Assembly: GCA_018993155.1 (NCBI GenBank)
Contig: JAGKSX010000063.1
Coordinates: forward strand, 1-60,854
Direction of reading: 5' to 3'
DNA from: Hydrogenophaga sp.
Lineage (GTDB): Bacteria > Pseudomonadota > Gammaproteobacteria > Burkholderiales > Burkholderiaceae_C
DNA length: 60,854 nucleotides
Shown here in pieces: positions 52,100 to 60,028 of the stretch. The notes beneath the pieces are model-generated. The model ran no database searches. It was not told where the DNA came from and saw nothing but the letters and a program-made list of their open reading frames with translations. The translations under genes were made by a program, and so were the position numbers. How positions within the stretch are numbered: the stretch's first letter is position 1; each line of letters begins with the position of its first letter.

Positions 52100-53439
52100 G
52101 CCTCGTGGCCACGCTGGACGAGCGCATCGCGGTCCTGCGCGCGCAGGGCATCCACTCGGTGCTGGCCACCTTCACCGACCTGCTGGGTGCGCCCAAGGGC
52201 AAGCTCGTCCCGCTGGAGCGCCTGGCGCAGGCCGTGGACCAGGGCGCCGGTTTCTCCGGCCCCAGCATCGCGGGCGCCGGCCTGCCGCGCATGGGCGCGC
52301 GCAGCGAGTACATGGGCCGGGTGCGGCCCGAGAGCCTGCGGCCTTTGCCCTTCATGCCCGGCGTGGCGCACGCGGTGTGCGACGGCTATGCCGGCGGCGA
52401 GCCGCTGGACACCTGCCCGCGCCAGGTGCTGCAGCGTCAGGTGGCGCGCCTGAAGGCCGAGCGCGGCTGGACGCTGTGGGTCGGCATCGAGCCCGAGTTC
52501 TTCCTGCTCCAGCGCGATGCGCAGGGCCAGTGGCGCGTGGCCGACGGTGAGGACCGGCTTGCCAAACCGTCCTACGACCTGCAGGCCATCGACCGCAACC
52601 ACGGCTTTCTGGACGAGATGCGCCAGACGCTGGATGCGCTGGGCTTCCAGCTGGAACAGATCGACCACGAGGACGCGAACGGGCAGTACGAGATCAACTA
52701 CCGCCACGACGACGCGCTCGCCGCCGCCGACCGTTACCAGCTCTTCAAACTCGCCGCGCAGGCGGTGGCTCGGCGGCACGGCATGGTGTTCTCCACCATG
52801 CCCAAACCGCTGGCCCACGCGCCGGGCAGCGGCCTGCATTTCCACCTGAGCCTGACGGACGAGCAAGGCCGGCCCGTGATGGCCGACCCGGCCGGCGTGC
52901 TGGGCCTGAGCGAAACGGGTCATCGCTTCGCCGCCGGCCTGTTGCACCACGCCGACGCGCTGGCCGCGCTGTGCGCGCCCACCGTCAACAGCTACAAGCG
53001 GCTGGCCGCGAGCCGCAGCGCCTCGGGCACCACCTGGTCGCCGGTGTGGAAGGCCCTGGGCGACAACAACCGCACCTGCCTCGTGCGTGGGGTGGCCGGG
53101 CGCATGGAGTGGCGCCTGCCCGACCCGTCGTGCAACGTCTACGTGGCCATTGCCGCCACCTTGGCCGCCGGCCTTTCAGGGGTCGACCAGGCGTTGCCGT
53201 CCGTGGCGCCTTGCGAGGACGACCTGTACGAGCGCTATGCCCTGGGCGACGGCTTGCCGGCGCGCCTGCCGCGCGACCTGCTGGCCGCGCTCGATGCCCT
53301 GGCGGCGGACGCGGCCCTGCGCGAGGCCGTCGGACCGGCCTTCTGCGCCCAGTTCCTGGCCCTCAAGCACGATGAATGGGCCGCCTGGAGCCAGCAGGTG
53401 ACCGACTGGGAGCGGCAGCGCTACGCCGACGCGCCCTAG
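52096..53439 (+). CDS. Glutamine synthetase-family gamma-glutamyl ligase
   Basis: 447 residues from a TTG start overlapping the gabT stop (TTGA). Superfamily motifs are GIEPEFFLL, DHEDANGQYEINY, LHFHLSL, NSYKRLAASRSASG, NNRTCLVRG and EWRLPDPSCNVYVAIAATLAAG. It is closer in length and N-terminus (ATFTDLLGAPKGKLVPL) to GlnT-type glutamate-methylamine ligases and other gamma-glutamyl ligases than to biosynthetic GlnA. Coupling to gabT suggests an amine or GABA-linked substrate. The cell then has two ligases in one locus, and which amine each one prefers is unclear. Confidence 0.8.
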   Translation: MSLVATLDERIAVLRAQGIHSVLATFTDLLGAPKGKLVPLERLAQAVDQGAGFSGPSIAGAGLPRMGARSEYMGRVRPESLRPLPFMPGVAHAVCDGYAGGEPLDTCPRQVLQRQVARLKAERGWTLWVGIEPEFFLLQRDAQGQWRVADGEDRLAKPSYDLQAIDRNHGFLDEMRQTLDALGFQLEQIDHEDANGQYEINYRHDDALAAADRYQLFKLAAQAVARRHGMVFSTMPKPLAHAPGSGLHFHLSLTDEQGRPVMADPAGVLGLSETGHRFAAGLLHHADALAALCAPTVNSYKRLAASRSASGTTWSPVWKALGDNNRTCLVRGVAGRMEWRLPDPSCNVYVAIAATLAAGLSGVDQALPSVAPCEDDLYERYALGDGLPARLPRDLLAALDALAADAALREAVGPAFCAQFLALKHDEWAAWSQQVTDWERQRYADAP

Positions 53440-53473
53440 CCGGTGCGGCCGGTTTCGGGATAATCGCGCCCTT

Positions 53474-54229
53474 GTGAGCCTGCCCGAACCGATCCCCCCT
53501 TCGCCCGCCAAGACCTGGACCAAGACCGCCGACCGGCCGCTGCGCAGCTGGGGCAAGTCGCTGGGCATCTGGGTGTTCGCGCATTTCGTGGATGTGCCCG
53601 TGCCCTGGCGCGCGGTGCGGCAGACCGATGCACGGGCATTGCTGGCCTACGAACACGAGCGCCTCGTGGCCTTGGCGGCAGCGGGCGAACACGTGCCGCC
53701 GGTGCTGGCCTTCGACGGGTTTTCGCTGACCACCGGCGACATAGGCGAGACGGTGGACCTTCAGCTGCACCGCATGGGCGAGGCCGAGCGCCTGCCGCTG
53801 ATGTGTGCGGCCAGCGCCGACCTGGCGGCCTTTCACGCGCGCGGCCAGTGGCATGGCGGCGCCCAGTTGCGCAACACCACCTGGGACGGCCAGCGCTTCG
53901 CGCGGCTGGACTTCGAGGAACGCCTGCGCCCGGGCATGGCGCTGGAGACCGTGCAGGTGTACGACGTGCTGCAGTTGCTGCTCTCGCTGGCGCGTTACCT
54001 GCAACCGCTGGGGCCTGGCGCGGTGCGGGCCGTGCTGCAGGCCTATGAGCGGGGCGGCACGGGCGGGCCTGCCCTGCGTGCCTTCATTGCCCACTTGTTG
54101 CCGCGCCTGCAGCGGGTGTCGCGCATCGCGGCGTGGTCAAAGCGGCTGGACACGTCGCGCGAGCTGATGCGCTTGCGCACCGTGCTGGAAGGCATGGCGG
54201 CGTTTGTGTCGGTCCGGCGTCCTGGATAA
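53474..54229 (+). CDS. Small kinase-fold protein (lipopolysaccharide kinase-like)
   Basis: 251 residues from a GTG start. It has a degenerate protein-kinase-like pattern: YEHERLVALAAAGEHVPPVLAF (helix C and hinge region), FHARGQWHGGAQLRNTTW in place of the catalytic loop (His-Gly and Asn visible, no standard HRD Asp) and LDFEERL in place of DFG. This fits small bacterial kinases related to lipopolysaccharide or Bud32-type kinases. The end overlaps the convergent split gene on the other strand by 146 bases. Substrate unknown. Confidence 0.65.
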   Translation: MSLPEPIPPSPAKTWTKTADRPLRSWGKSLGIWVFAHFVDVPVPWRAVRQTDARALLAYEHERLVALAAAGEHVPPVLAFDGFSLTTGDIGETVDLQLHRMGEAERLPLMCAASADLAAFHARGQWHGGAQLRNTTWDGQRFARLDFEERLRPGMALETVQVYDVLQLLLSLARYLQPLGPGAVRAVLQAYERGGTGGPALRAFIAHLLPRLQRVSRIAAWSKRLDTSRELMRLRTVLEGMAAFVSVRRPG

Positions 54230-54829
54230 ATCTTTCCAGCTCCGATATGCAGGGCAAGTACGTCTTTCCGCCCACGGTCACAATGCCCGATTGCTTGTCA
54301 GGCAGGTGCTCCACGAACAGGGCGATTCTGTTTTGCAGCCACATCAGGTGGTTGTGCATGCGCTGTTTGACACCGAGGTAATCGCCCGGGCAGGCTGCTT
54401 CCGCGCTCTGCAGTGCCTTCTTGTAGTGACCCTGGAATGTGTTGTCGAGCAGTTCAACCAGGTCATGGCGAACCTGGTCATTGAAGGCTTGATTCGACAG
54501 GAATAGAAGACACTGCTCTTTGGCCCGTTCGATGCCCTGCGCCACTTCGTAAGCGCCTGGAGATGACGGAAATGCGCCCCCCCCCAGGCAAAGATCAGGA
54601 CCTCGTACAGTTCGGGCCACGGGCGGATCATTGCGTGCACCGTGGTCTCGTAGGATTTCACCGGAGCCAGCTTGCTGCGGTTTCTTTGCTGGACGACCTC
54701 CAGGCCGGCCAAGGCATCCTGAAACGGTCGCCAGGCCTCCTGGACGTCGCTTTGCGGCAAGCTCATGCTCATGTCCAGGTCGTCGTACCAGACGCTGTTG
54801 GCCAGTGTGGAGTTGATGGAGCTGTTCAT
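54084..54829 (-). pseudogene. Gene split at a nine-G tract, candidate effector
   Basis: The ATG at 54829 opens a coding frame with a polar N-terminus (MNSSINSTLANSVWYDDLDM) that reads sensibly to LIFAWGG near residue 84. Beyond a run of nine G, the good coding continues in another frame (GAFPSSPGAYEVAQGIERAKEQ...) to about 54200 with helical, cysteine-containing sequence (VGGKTYLPCISELERF). Ten G would join both frames into one protein of about 248 residues; nine G leads the first frame into unrelated sequence. No family is recognised. Its place near the OTU effector and its N-terminus make a secreted effector plausible. It could be phase-variable, truly broken, or a homopolymer sequencing error. 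Confidence 0.6.
54577..54585 (-). repeat. Nine-base G tract inside a coding region
   Basis: Nine consecutive C on the plus strand (G on the coding strand) within the split gene. It is the position where the coding frame changes. Tracts of this length are prone to slipped-strand mispairing during replication. Confidence 0.9.
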
Positions 54830-54957
54830 GTGCCGTCTCGGTTCTGGAACGCGGCGACGCCCGCCGCACAGGAGCAGTGGGCGGGCACGGCCTGGGGTTC
54901 GAACGGGCGTTACAGGCGCACGAAGTGGTTGCAAGCGGCCACAAAGACCAGCGAGCC

Positions 54958-55728
54958 TCAGGTCCGGTAACCCGGGTCCAGCCTTTCCACCTTGCGCAGC
55001 AGCGCTGGCCACGAGAGTTGAGAACCCTGGCCAGCGGTGGCGATGCGCATCACGTCGGCCATGCCGGCAAGGATGCGGGGATCGACCTGCGTGAGTTCAC
55101 CACCGCCAGCCAGCGCGTCGACCTGGATGCGGCAGGTGTTCTCGAAGGTGTACATGGCGAGAAACGCGTCAGCGATGGTGCGGCCCACGGTGAGCAGGCC
55201 GTGGTTGCGCAGCACGAGGTAGTTGGCCTGGCCCAGGTCGGCCTGCAGGCGCGGCTTCTCCTCGGGGCGGAAGGCCACGCCTTCGTAGTCGTGGTACGCC
55301 AGCGAGGCCAGCACGAAAGTGCTCTGCTGGCTGATGGGCAGGATGCCGGCCTTCTGCGCGCTCACGCCCACACCGGCGCGCGTGTGGGTGTGCAGCACGC
55401 AGCCGGCTTCGGGCCGCGCCTCGTGCACGGCGCTGTGGATCACGAAGCCGGCCGGGTTCACCGGAAAGGGCGAGTCGTGCAGCTTGTTGCAGGCCATGTC
55501 GACCTTGACCAGGCTGCTGGCCGTGATCTCGTCGAACATGAGGCCATAGGGGTTGATAAGGAACTGGTGTTCGCCCCCGCTCACGCTGTCGGGCAGCTTG
55601 GCGCTGATGTGGGTGAAGACCAGGTCGCTCCAGCCGTAGGCGGCGACAAGGCGGTAGCAGGCGGCGAGGTCGCAGCGCAGCGCCCATTCTTCGGCGCTGA
55701 CGACTTCTTTGAGGGAAGGGATGTGCAT
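54958..55728 (-). CDS. Class II aldolase/adducin-family protein
   Basis: 256 residues covering the complete class II aldolase domain. Zinc-site residues are visible: GWSDLVFTHISAKLP, VIHSAVHEARPEAGCVLHTHTRAG (His-X-His pair), and LRNHGLLTVGRTIADAF with the third histidine. Family members include fuculose-phosphate aldolase-like and adducin-like enzymes. The substrate cannot be told, as no sugar-catabolic genes adjoin it. Its start at 55728 follows a GGAGCG sequence. Confidence 0.85.
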   Translation of the reverse strand: MHIPSLKEVVSAEEWALRCDLAACYRLVAAYGWSDLVFTHISAKLPDSVSGGEHQFLINPYGLMFDEITASSLVKVDMACNKLHDSPFPVNPAGFVIHSAVHEARPEAGCVLHTHTRAGVGVSAQKAGILPISQQSTFVLASLAYHDYEGVAFRPEEKPRLQADLGQANYLVLRNHGLLTVGRTIADAFLAMYTFENTCRIQVDALAGGGELTQVDPRILAGMADVMRIATAGQGSQLSWPALLRKVERLDPGYRT

Positions 55729-55823
55729 GCGAACGCTCCGTGGGGCAGGGCGGCCATGCTATCGCGAGCCCCGCATGGCCGCTGTCACCTGTGCATGGTG
55801 CCCCGCCACGACGGGCCCGCGCG

Positions 55824-57641
55824 TCAGTTCTTTTTCTTGCTTTCTTCTTCGGTCGGAAATTCGATGACGGGCGCCTGAACGTGTGTCGGCGTTCGGTCTC
55901 GAGGGCCAGCGCTTTGCCGATTTCCATTCAGTGGGGCGGTGATGGACATTTCCTGGTCGAAGGTGGCCCCCAATGTGTCGCGCCGCATGGCTTGATTCAG
56001 GGTGTCCTCGTCTTCCCACCCATCTTCTCGACGTGCCGTGGACGCCTGGACGCGCTCGAAGTGATCGCCAGTCTCGCCTCGATGCGAAACGGTGTGTCGG
56101 ATGTGAACCGTTCCCTCGGCGGGTTGGTCGACGACGTTGCCATCGGCGTCGTACATGAGATCGGTGTCGCCCACGTGCAAGGCCAAAGGCTGCTGCAAGG
56201 TGCGGGCCAGACAGGGCAGCACCAGGGTCGGCAAATACGTGTCGTCCCCAGCGTAGAAGGCGGCCACGCCGTCGAGGAGGGCGCCCCGTTGCGTGTCATC
56301 GGCCAGCCATTGGCCAGCGACCCGGACGCGCTGATCGTGCGTGGTGCACGGACCGAGTGCCGTTTGCAGCCCCACGGGTAGGGTCCGAAGCAGGCGGCTG
56401 CCATCCTGCACCGGTTCGAACCCGGGCACATGGGCCTGGGCGTTCAGATGGGCAACCGCCTGCTGCAGGTGGTGTTCCACGAAGGCACGTCCCTGCGCCA
56501 CCCGGTTGTCGTCCTCGCTGTCTGCGAGCCTGCGGATTTCCTCGCACAGGTCTGCCCTGAGGGCCCAGGGATCTGCGCAAACCCACTCACCGTGGTTGAT
56601 CTCGCCGCCGGCAGCATGCAGCAGGCAATTGCCGTCGCCGCGTGTGAGATGTCCGTCGGCCGGCTGCCATCGGCCCTGTTTCAGGTTGAGCAAGGCGCCG
56701 CGGGCCGCCGTGGGTCCCTGCAATGCCGGGAGGTACCAGCCCTTGTCCGGAATCAGCGACTGGATCGCGTTGACGGCCAGGTTAGTGCTGATGCGGGAGC
56801 CGGCCCGCGGCAGCACCGTTTTCAGCGGGTCGGTGTGGTTGCTGGCCCAGCCTCGGCCGCGCCGGAGGCCTTCGCGAAAGAAGACAGCCAGCAGCACGAA
56901 GCCGATGGCGGCATCCAGGCCTTCGTTGGCACCGCGAAGCGCGAAGACGAACCACGACTCCATCGAGAACAAGCCCAGTTCCTGATCCATGGCGCTGAAG
57001 TTCGAGCTGAGGATGCCGCGCAGCGTCACCCAGCGGCTCAAGACGATGCTGGTGGTCGCGTACGTCACCATGCCGATGCCCAATCGCGCTAAGTGCTTTT
57101 GGGTGTCTCGCCCGCCGTCCCAGCGCAGGGCGCGTCGCGGATCCAGGCGAACCTCGGGGAAAAGGCGGTTGCTCTGGTTTTGCAGGAGCTCGCGCGTCAG
57201 GCTGTACACGACCGTGCCAAAGTAACTGGTGGCCACCCCTTTTTGGGCGTTCGCGTCCGCATCGCAGTAGAGGGCGGCCAAGGTGAGGGCGACGCAGACG
57301 ACGGCGGCCGCGCCGCCGATCCACACCCTCGTCGGACGCCATCGCTCGACTGACGCGCCGGCACCGAAGACGAACGCCGTCGCGCCCCCCGAGACGACGT
57401 CCAGCGCCGCAAACGCGTGGTGCGCGCCTGGCAGGCGCTGGCAAATTTCGCGAGCACCCACGGTGGCGCCAAATCCCACCGCGCAGGCGCCGATGGTGGC
57501 GAGGCTATCGCGCACGGCCATCCAGGTGGCCGTCAGTGCCAGCTCGCCGATGCTCATCAGGGAGTTGGGTAGCACGGTCAGGGGCGGTATCTCCATGAGA
57601 TTCGCGCGTCCGACCTGGGAGGTGTTCAGATGGTTACGCAT
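55824..57641 (-). CDS. Membrane protein with OTU cysteine-protease domain
   Basis: 605 residues. The first 260 residues have four or more hydrophobic segments (about 27-60, 75-97, 107-127, 190-207, 243-256). An OTU-type protease domain then spans about 330-535, with Asp336 and Cys339 in TRGDGNCLLHAAGG, a central FYAGDDTYLPTLVLPCLARTLQQPLALH segment, and His527 in GDHFERVQ. OTU enzymes remove ubiquitin from eukaryotic proteins, so a bacterial one is most likely injected into host cells. The C-terminal tail is charged and disordered (EEESKKKN). Its ATG overlaps the stop of a CesT-like chaperone gene by eight bases. A second possible start is at 57596. Effector status is inference. Confidence 0.72.
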   Translation of the reverse strand: MRNHLNTSQVGRANLMEIPPLTVLPNSLMSIGELALTATWMAVRDSLATIGACAVGFGATVGAREICQRLPGAHHAFAALDVVSGGATAFVFGAGASVERWRPTRVWIGGAAAVVCVALTLAALYCDADANAQKGVATSYFGTVVYSLTRELLQNQSNRLFPEVRLDPRRALRWDGGRDTQKHLARLGIGMVTYATTSIVLSRWVTLRGILSSNFSAMDQELGLFSMESWFVFALRGANEGLDAAIGFVLLAVFFREGLRRGRGWASNHTDPLKTVLPRAGSRISTNLAVNAIQSLIPDKGWYLPALQGPTAARGALLNLKQGRWQPADGHLTRGDGNCLLHAAGGEINHGEWVCADPWALRADLCEEIRRLADSEDDNRVAQGRAFVEHHLQQAVAHLNAQAHVPGFEPVQDGSRLLRTLPVGLQTALGPCTTHDQRVRVAGQWLADDTQRGALLDGVAAFYAGDDTYLPTLVLPCLARTLQQPLALHVGDTDLMYDADGNVVDQPAEGTVHIRHTVSHRGETGDHFERVQASTARREDGWEDEDTLNQAMRRDTLGATFDQEMSITAPLNGNRQSAGPRDRTPTHVQAPVIEFPTEEESKKKN

Positions 57642-58083
57642 GAGTCAGCCAAGCTTTCCTCCAACCGAGGGCCTGCATCGCCAGGTGTTCCAGGCGTTGT
57701 CCGAGATCTTCCGCGCGCATGTCTTGCAGGCGCTCCTCCACGCAGAGCAGCAGGTTGCGTGCCGTGTCCGCGCCAAACGTGGGCGAACCGCCGCCGTACA
57801 TGGCCATGTTCAGCTGGAGCAGGGCCAGCAGCGCTTCGGCGCTGCGCGCCTCGGGCACCTGCCCGAACACGCAGTGGATGAACAGGGCATCGGGATCGAT
57901 CGAGCGGTGGCTCACGATGCATTCGACGCCGTCCACCTGGAAGGTGGCGCATTGGTGGTTCTTGACATCCAGATTGAGCCATGCGTGGGCGGGCGCCACG
58001 CCCACCCGTTCGCAGGTGGCGTTGATGAGGGAGGCGAAGGCATCGCGGCCGTGCGGAGGGGGCGGGGGTGATTCGTGTTTCAT
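57634..58083 (-). CDS. CesT-like chaperone coupled to OTU protein
   Basis: 149 residues with the type III chaperone pattern: after a Pro-rich start, helix AFASLINATCERVGV, strands ATFQVDGVECIVSHR and LFIHCVFGQVP, helix SAEALLALLQLNMAMYGGGSPTFGADTARNLLLCVEERL and a final helix. The LLQLNMxxxGxxxPTFGxD segment matches the CesT family hallmark (LLxxNxxxxxxxGxxxGxD). It precedes and overlaps the OTU gene (ATGCGTAA), which fits co-translation of chaperone and client. It is the third chaperone-effector pair in the window. Confidence 0.72.
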   Translation of the reverse strand: MKHESPPPPPHGRDAFASLINATCERVGVAPAHAWLNLDVKNHQCATFQVDGVECIVSHRSIDPDALFIHCVFGQVPEARSAEALLALLQLNMAMYGGGSPTFGADTARNLLLCVEERLQDMRAEDLGQRLEHLAMQALGWRKAWLTHA

Positions 58084-58255
58084 CGTGACGGGTGGGCATT
58101 GACGCTGCGGTGCGCGGCAGGCTGGGGCACGGCAGGCGTGTATGCGCCTGGCGCGCCACCTGCGGGCACGAAGGTCTGAGTGGACGGTCCCCCCCGGTGG
58201 TTCGAGGCGTGCGATGCTTTCCGTGCATCGAGCGCCATGGGGAACGAGGTCCGCT

Positions 58256-58537
58256 TCAGCGCGCGGGCTCGGTCAACCGCTCCAGCTCACCCAGCCACTG
58301 CATCGCGTGTTCCCGGGTGCCGCCGCACATGTCGGCGTGCGGTTGCAGCGAGCCGCAGACGGCCGGGCGCTCGGGCCGGCCGAACAGGCGGCAGCGCAGC
58401 GCGGCGTCGAGGTGCGGGCAAGGCACGCCCGCCGGCTTGCCATGGGGCAGGCCGGGCAGGGGGCTGCTGATGGACGGCGCCGTGCAGCAGGCGGCGCAGC
58501 CCGGCCGACATACCTGGGCCATGGAAGCGATGGACAT
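58256..58537 (-). CDS. YkgJ-family cysteine-cluster protein
   Basis: 93 residues with the conserved cysteine pattern CRPGCAACC (about 10-18), [17 protein letters not shown] and ADMC typical of the YkgJ/UPF0153 zinc- or iron-binding family. These are small cytoplasmic proteins of unknown function. The gene lies between the effector-like genes and has the high GC of the chromosomal backbone. Confidence 0.85.
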   Translation of the reverse strand: MSIASMAQVCRPGCAACCTAPSISSPLPGLPHGKPAGVPCPHLDAALRCRLFGRPERPAVCGSLQPHADMCGGTREHAMQWLGELERLTEPAR

Positions 58538-58561
58538 CGGCCGATTGTCTCGCGCCCGCTC

Positions 58562-59848
58562 TTATGGCGTCTTCACCTCTCCTGCCTTGATGAAATTTTT
58601 CAGCTTTTCCATGTAGTTGAAAAGAAAAGCCTTGGATTGAGAGGTCGGCAATTCTTTGTGGAACGTATCCAGCACGGACATCCATTCCGCTGGCGGGTAG
58701 AGGGCCATATAGTGCCGGCCAACTTTCGCCAGCAATTCCACGCTGCTGGATTCAATGCCTTCCAATGCCATTTTTCGCAGAAAAATGGCATGCGCTTTCA
58801 TGGTTTTCTTGACGTCAGGCCGCATGGATTGAAGGAAGTCGCGCGCGGATGAATTCTTCTCCTCCAACTTCTTCATGAGCGACTCCGGTGAATACGGTAT
58901 GGCCATGGAGATGGAGCAGCCGTCGAGAAAGCTGGCCTTGTCCTTGCGTTCAACGCATTGGGCCATGATGTGAAATAGAAGATTCAAGGCTTTCTGCGGC
59001 TCGCTATTGGCTGGAACTTGAACCGTCTTGAGACACCTGCCGATGACTCGGGATGCCAGATCATCGTTCATGCTGGGCAGACGCAGCATCAATTCGTTCA
59101 GCGATGGTTCGCGTCGATCCAGGGGCAGATTGTCGTATGCGGTCAATATGCAGTCCCAGTGTTTCTCCGGAGGGTTGTTCTTCGGAACTGCTTTTATCAG
59201 CGCGGGTAGAACCATCTGCCTGTGCTGCGGTGACCAGCCATTGTCCTGGATCAATGGCGGGAGAAGGTGGTCAAGGGCTGCTCCGATGGATGGACGAGGT
59301 AGGCGGCGGGTCAACGACGCCAGACATTCCCACATGGTTTTTTCCCGGGGAAATGAGGTCGCGACGAGAAAAGCCATCTTTTTGAATTGCTCAGATGTCA
59401 GATCGTGCTTGGCTGGCCAAGTGCGATCGCTAAGCCATGTGGCGTATTTCTTCACCAAAGCCACCAGTGGCTGTCGTTGCTGGGAGGCTGGCAGTTGCTC
59501 AATGGCTTTCAACACCCGATCCGTGTTGACGCGGTTCTCGTCTCCCCAATCCTTCTCGGCGTCGCGGGTGATTTGAAGTCGTTGTTGGCGATAGCGGTGC
59601 AGGATGTTGCCAAATCCATCCGTCTTCTCCAAGCATTCTCGAATGAGCGAACATTTGGTGTTCGCCCAATCATCAAGCTTCTCGGGGTCTGAAAAATGCT
59701 CAAAAACAAGTTTCGAAATGTTTTCCACCCCTTTCAGCTGGATCGGTTGGGTATCCGGTGCCTTCTTTTCAGACGGGATTGTTTGTAGCGTGTCCAACAC
59801 TTCATCGGGGAAACTGAATGGGCTCTGGTTGGGTGGGAAGCTGATCAT
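58562..59848 (-). CDS. Helical-repeat candidate effector, lower GC
   Basis: 428 residues from the ATG at 59848; a longer frame exists upstream only with a TTG start. The protein begins with a polar, Pro/Ser-rich segment (MISFPPNQSPFSFPDEV) and is then all-helical. It has loose repeats built around LP..R/Q motifs, such as AIEQLPASQQRQPLVALVKK, SLTRRLPRPSIGAALDHLLP and AYDNLPLDRREPSLNELMLR. This recalls the repeats of large SKWP-type (RipS/XopAD-like) plant-pathogen effectors, although the match is only by eye. Base composition is visibly less GC-rich than the neighbours, suggesting transfer. No chaperone gene is adjacent. A solenoid protein of other function cannot be excluded. Confidence 0.55.
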   Translation of the reverse strand: MISFPPNQSPFSFPDEVLDTLQTIPSEKKAPDTQPIQLKGVENISKLVFEHFSDPEKLDDWANTKCSLIRECLEKTDGFGNILHRYRQQRLQITRDAEKDWGDENRVNTDRVLKAIEQLPASQQRQPLVALVKKYATWLSDRTWPAKHDLTSEQFKKMAFLVATSFPREKTMWECLASLTRRLPRPSIGAALDHLLPPLIQDNGWSPQHRQMVLPALIKAVPKNNPPEKHWDCILTAYDNLPLDRREPSLNELMLRLPSMNDDLASRVIGRCLKTVQVPANSEPQKALNLLFHIMAQCVERKDKASFLDGCSISMAIPYSPESLMKKLEEKNSSARDFLQSMRPDVKKTMKAHAIFLRKMALEGIESSSVELLAKVGRHYMALYPPAEWMSVLDTFHKELPTSQSKAFLFNYMEKLKNFIKAGEVKTP

Positions 59849-60028
59849 GGAGTCTGTATGGAATGAATGGCCGGGAATTGTTTCCAGGGAGATGGCCTCT
59901 CGCTGGGTGAGCCATCGAGCGACAAAAAGCAGTGGTGTGGGTCGACCACGGAGTTCGCTGGTGCATTGACGCGAAGCGGTGGACAAGGCGCGGCTTACAC
60001 TGGTTCTTCACTGGCTTTGCACCTCGGC

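Noticed and set aside
54900-54924. hrpII/PIP-type box upstream of the split gene
   Set aside because: Two TTCG half-sites are seen on the minus strand, but the spacing is 17 bases rather than 16, and no matching element was found before the other effector-like genes.
54830-54957. Gene between the split gene and the aldolase gene
   Set aside because: Only short frames; it holds a GCCCGCC/GGCGGGC stem that may terminate transcription.
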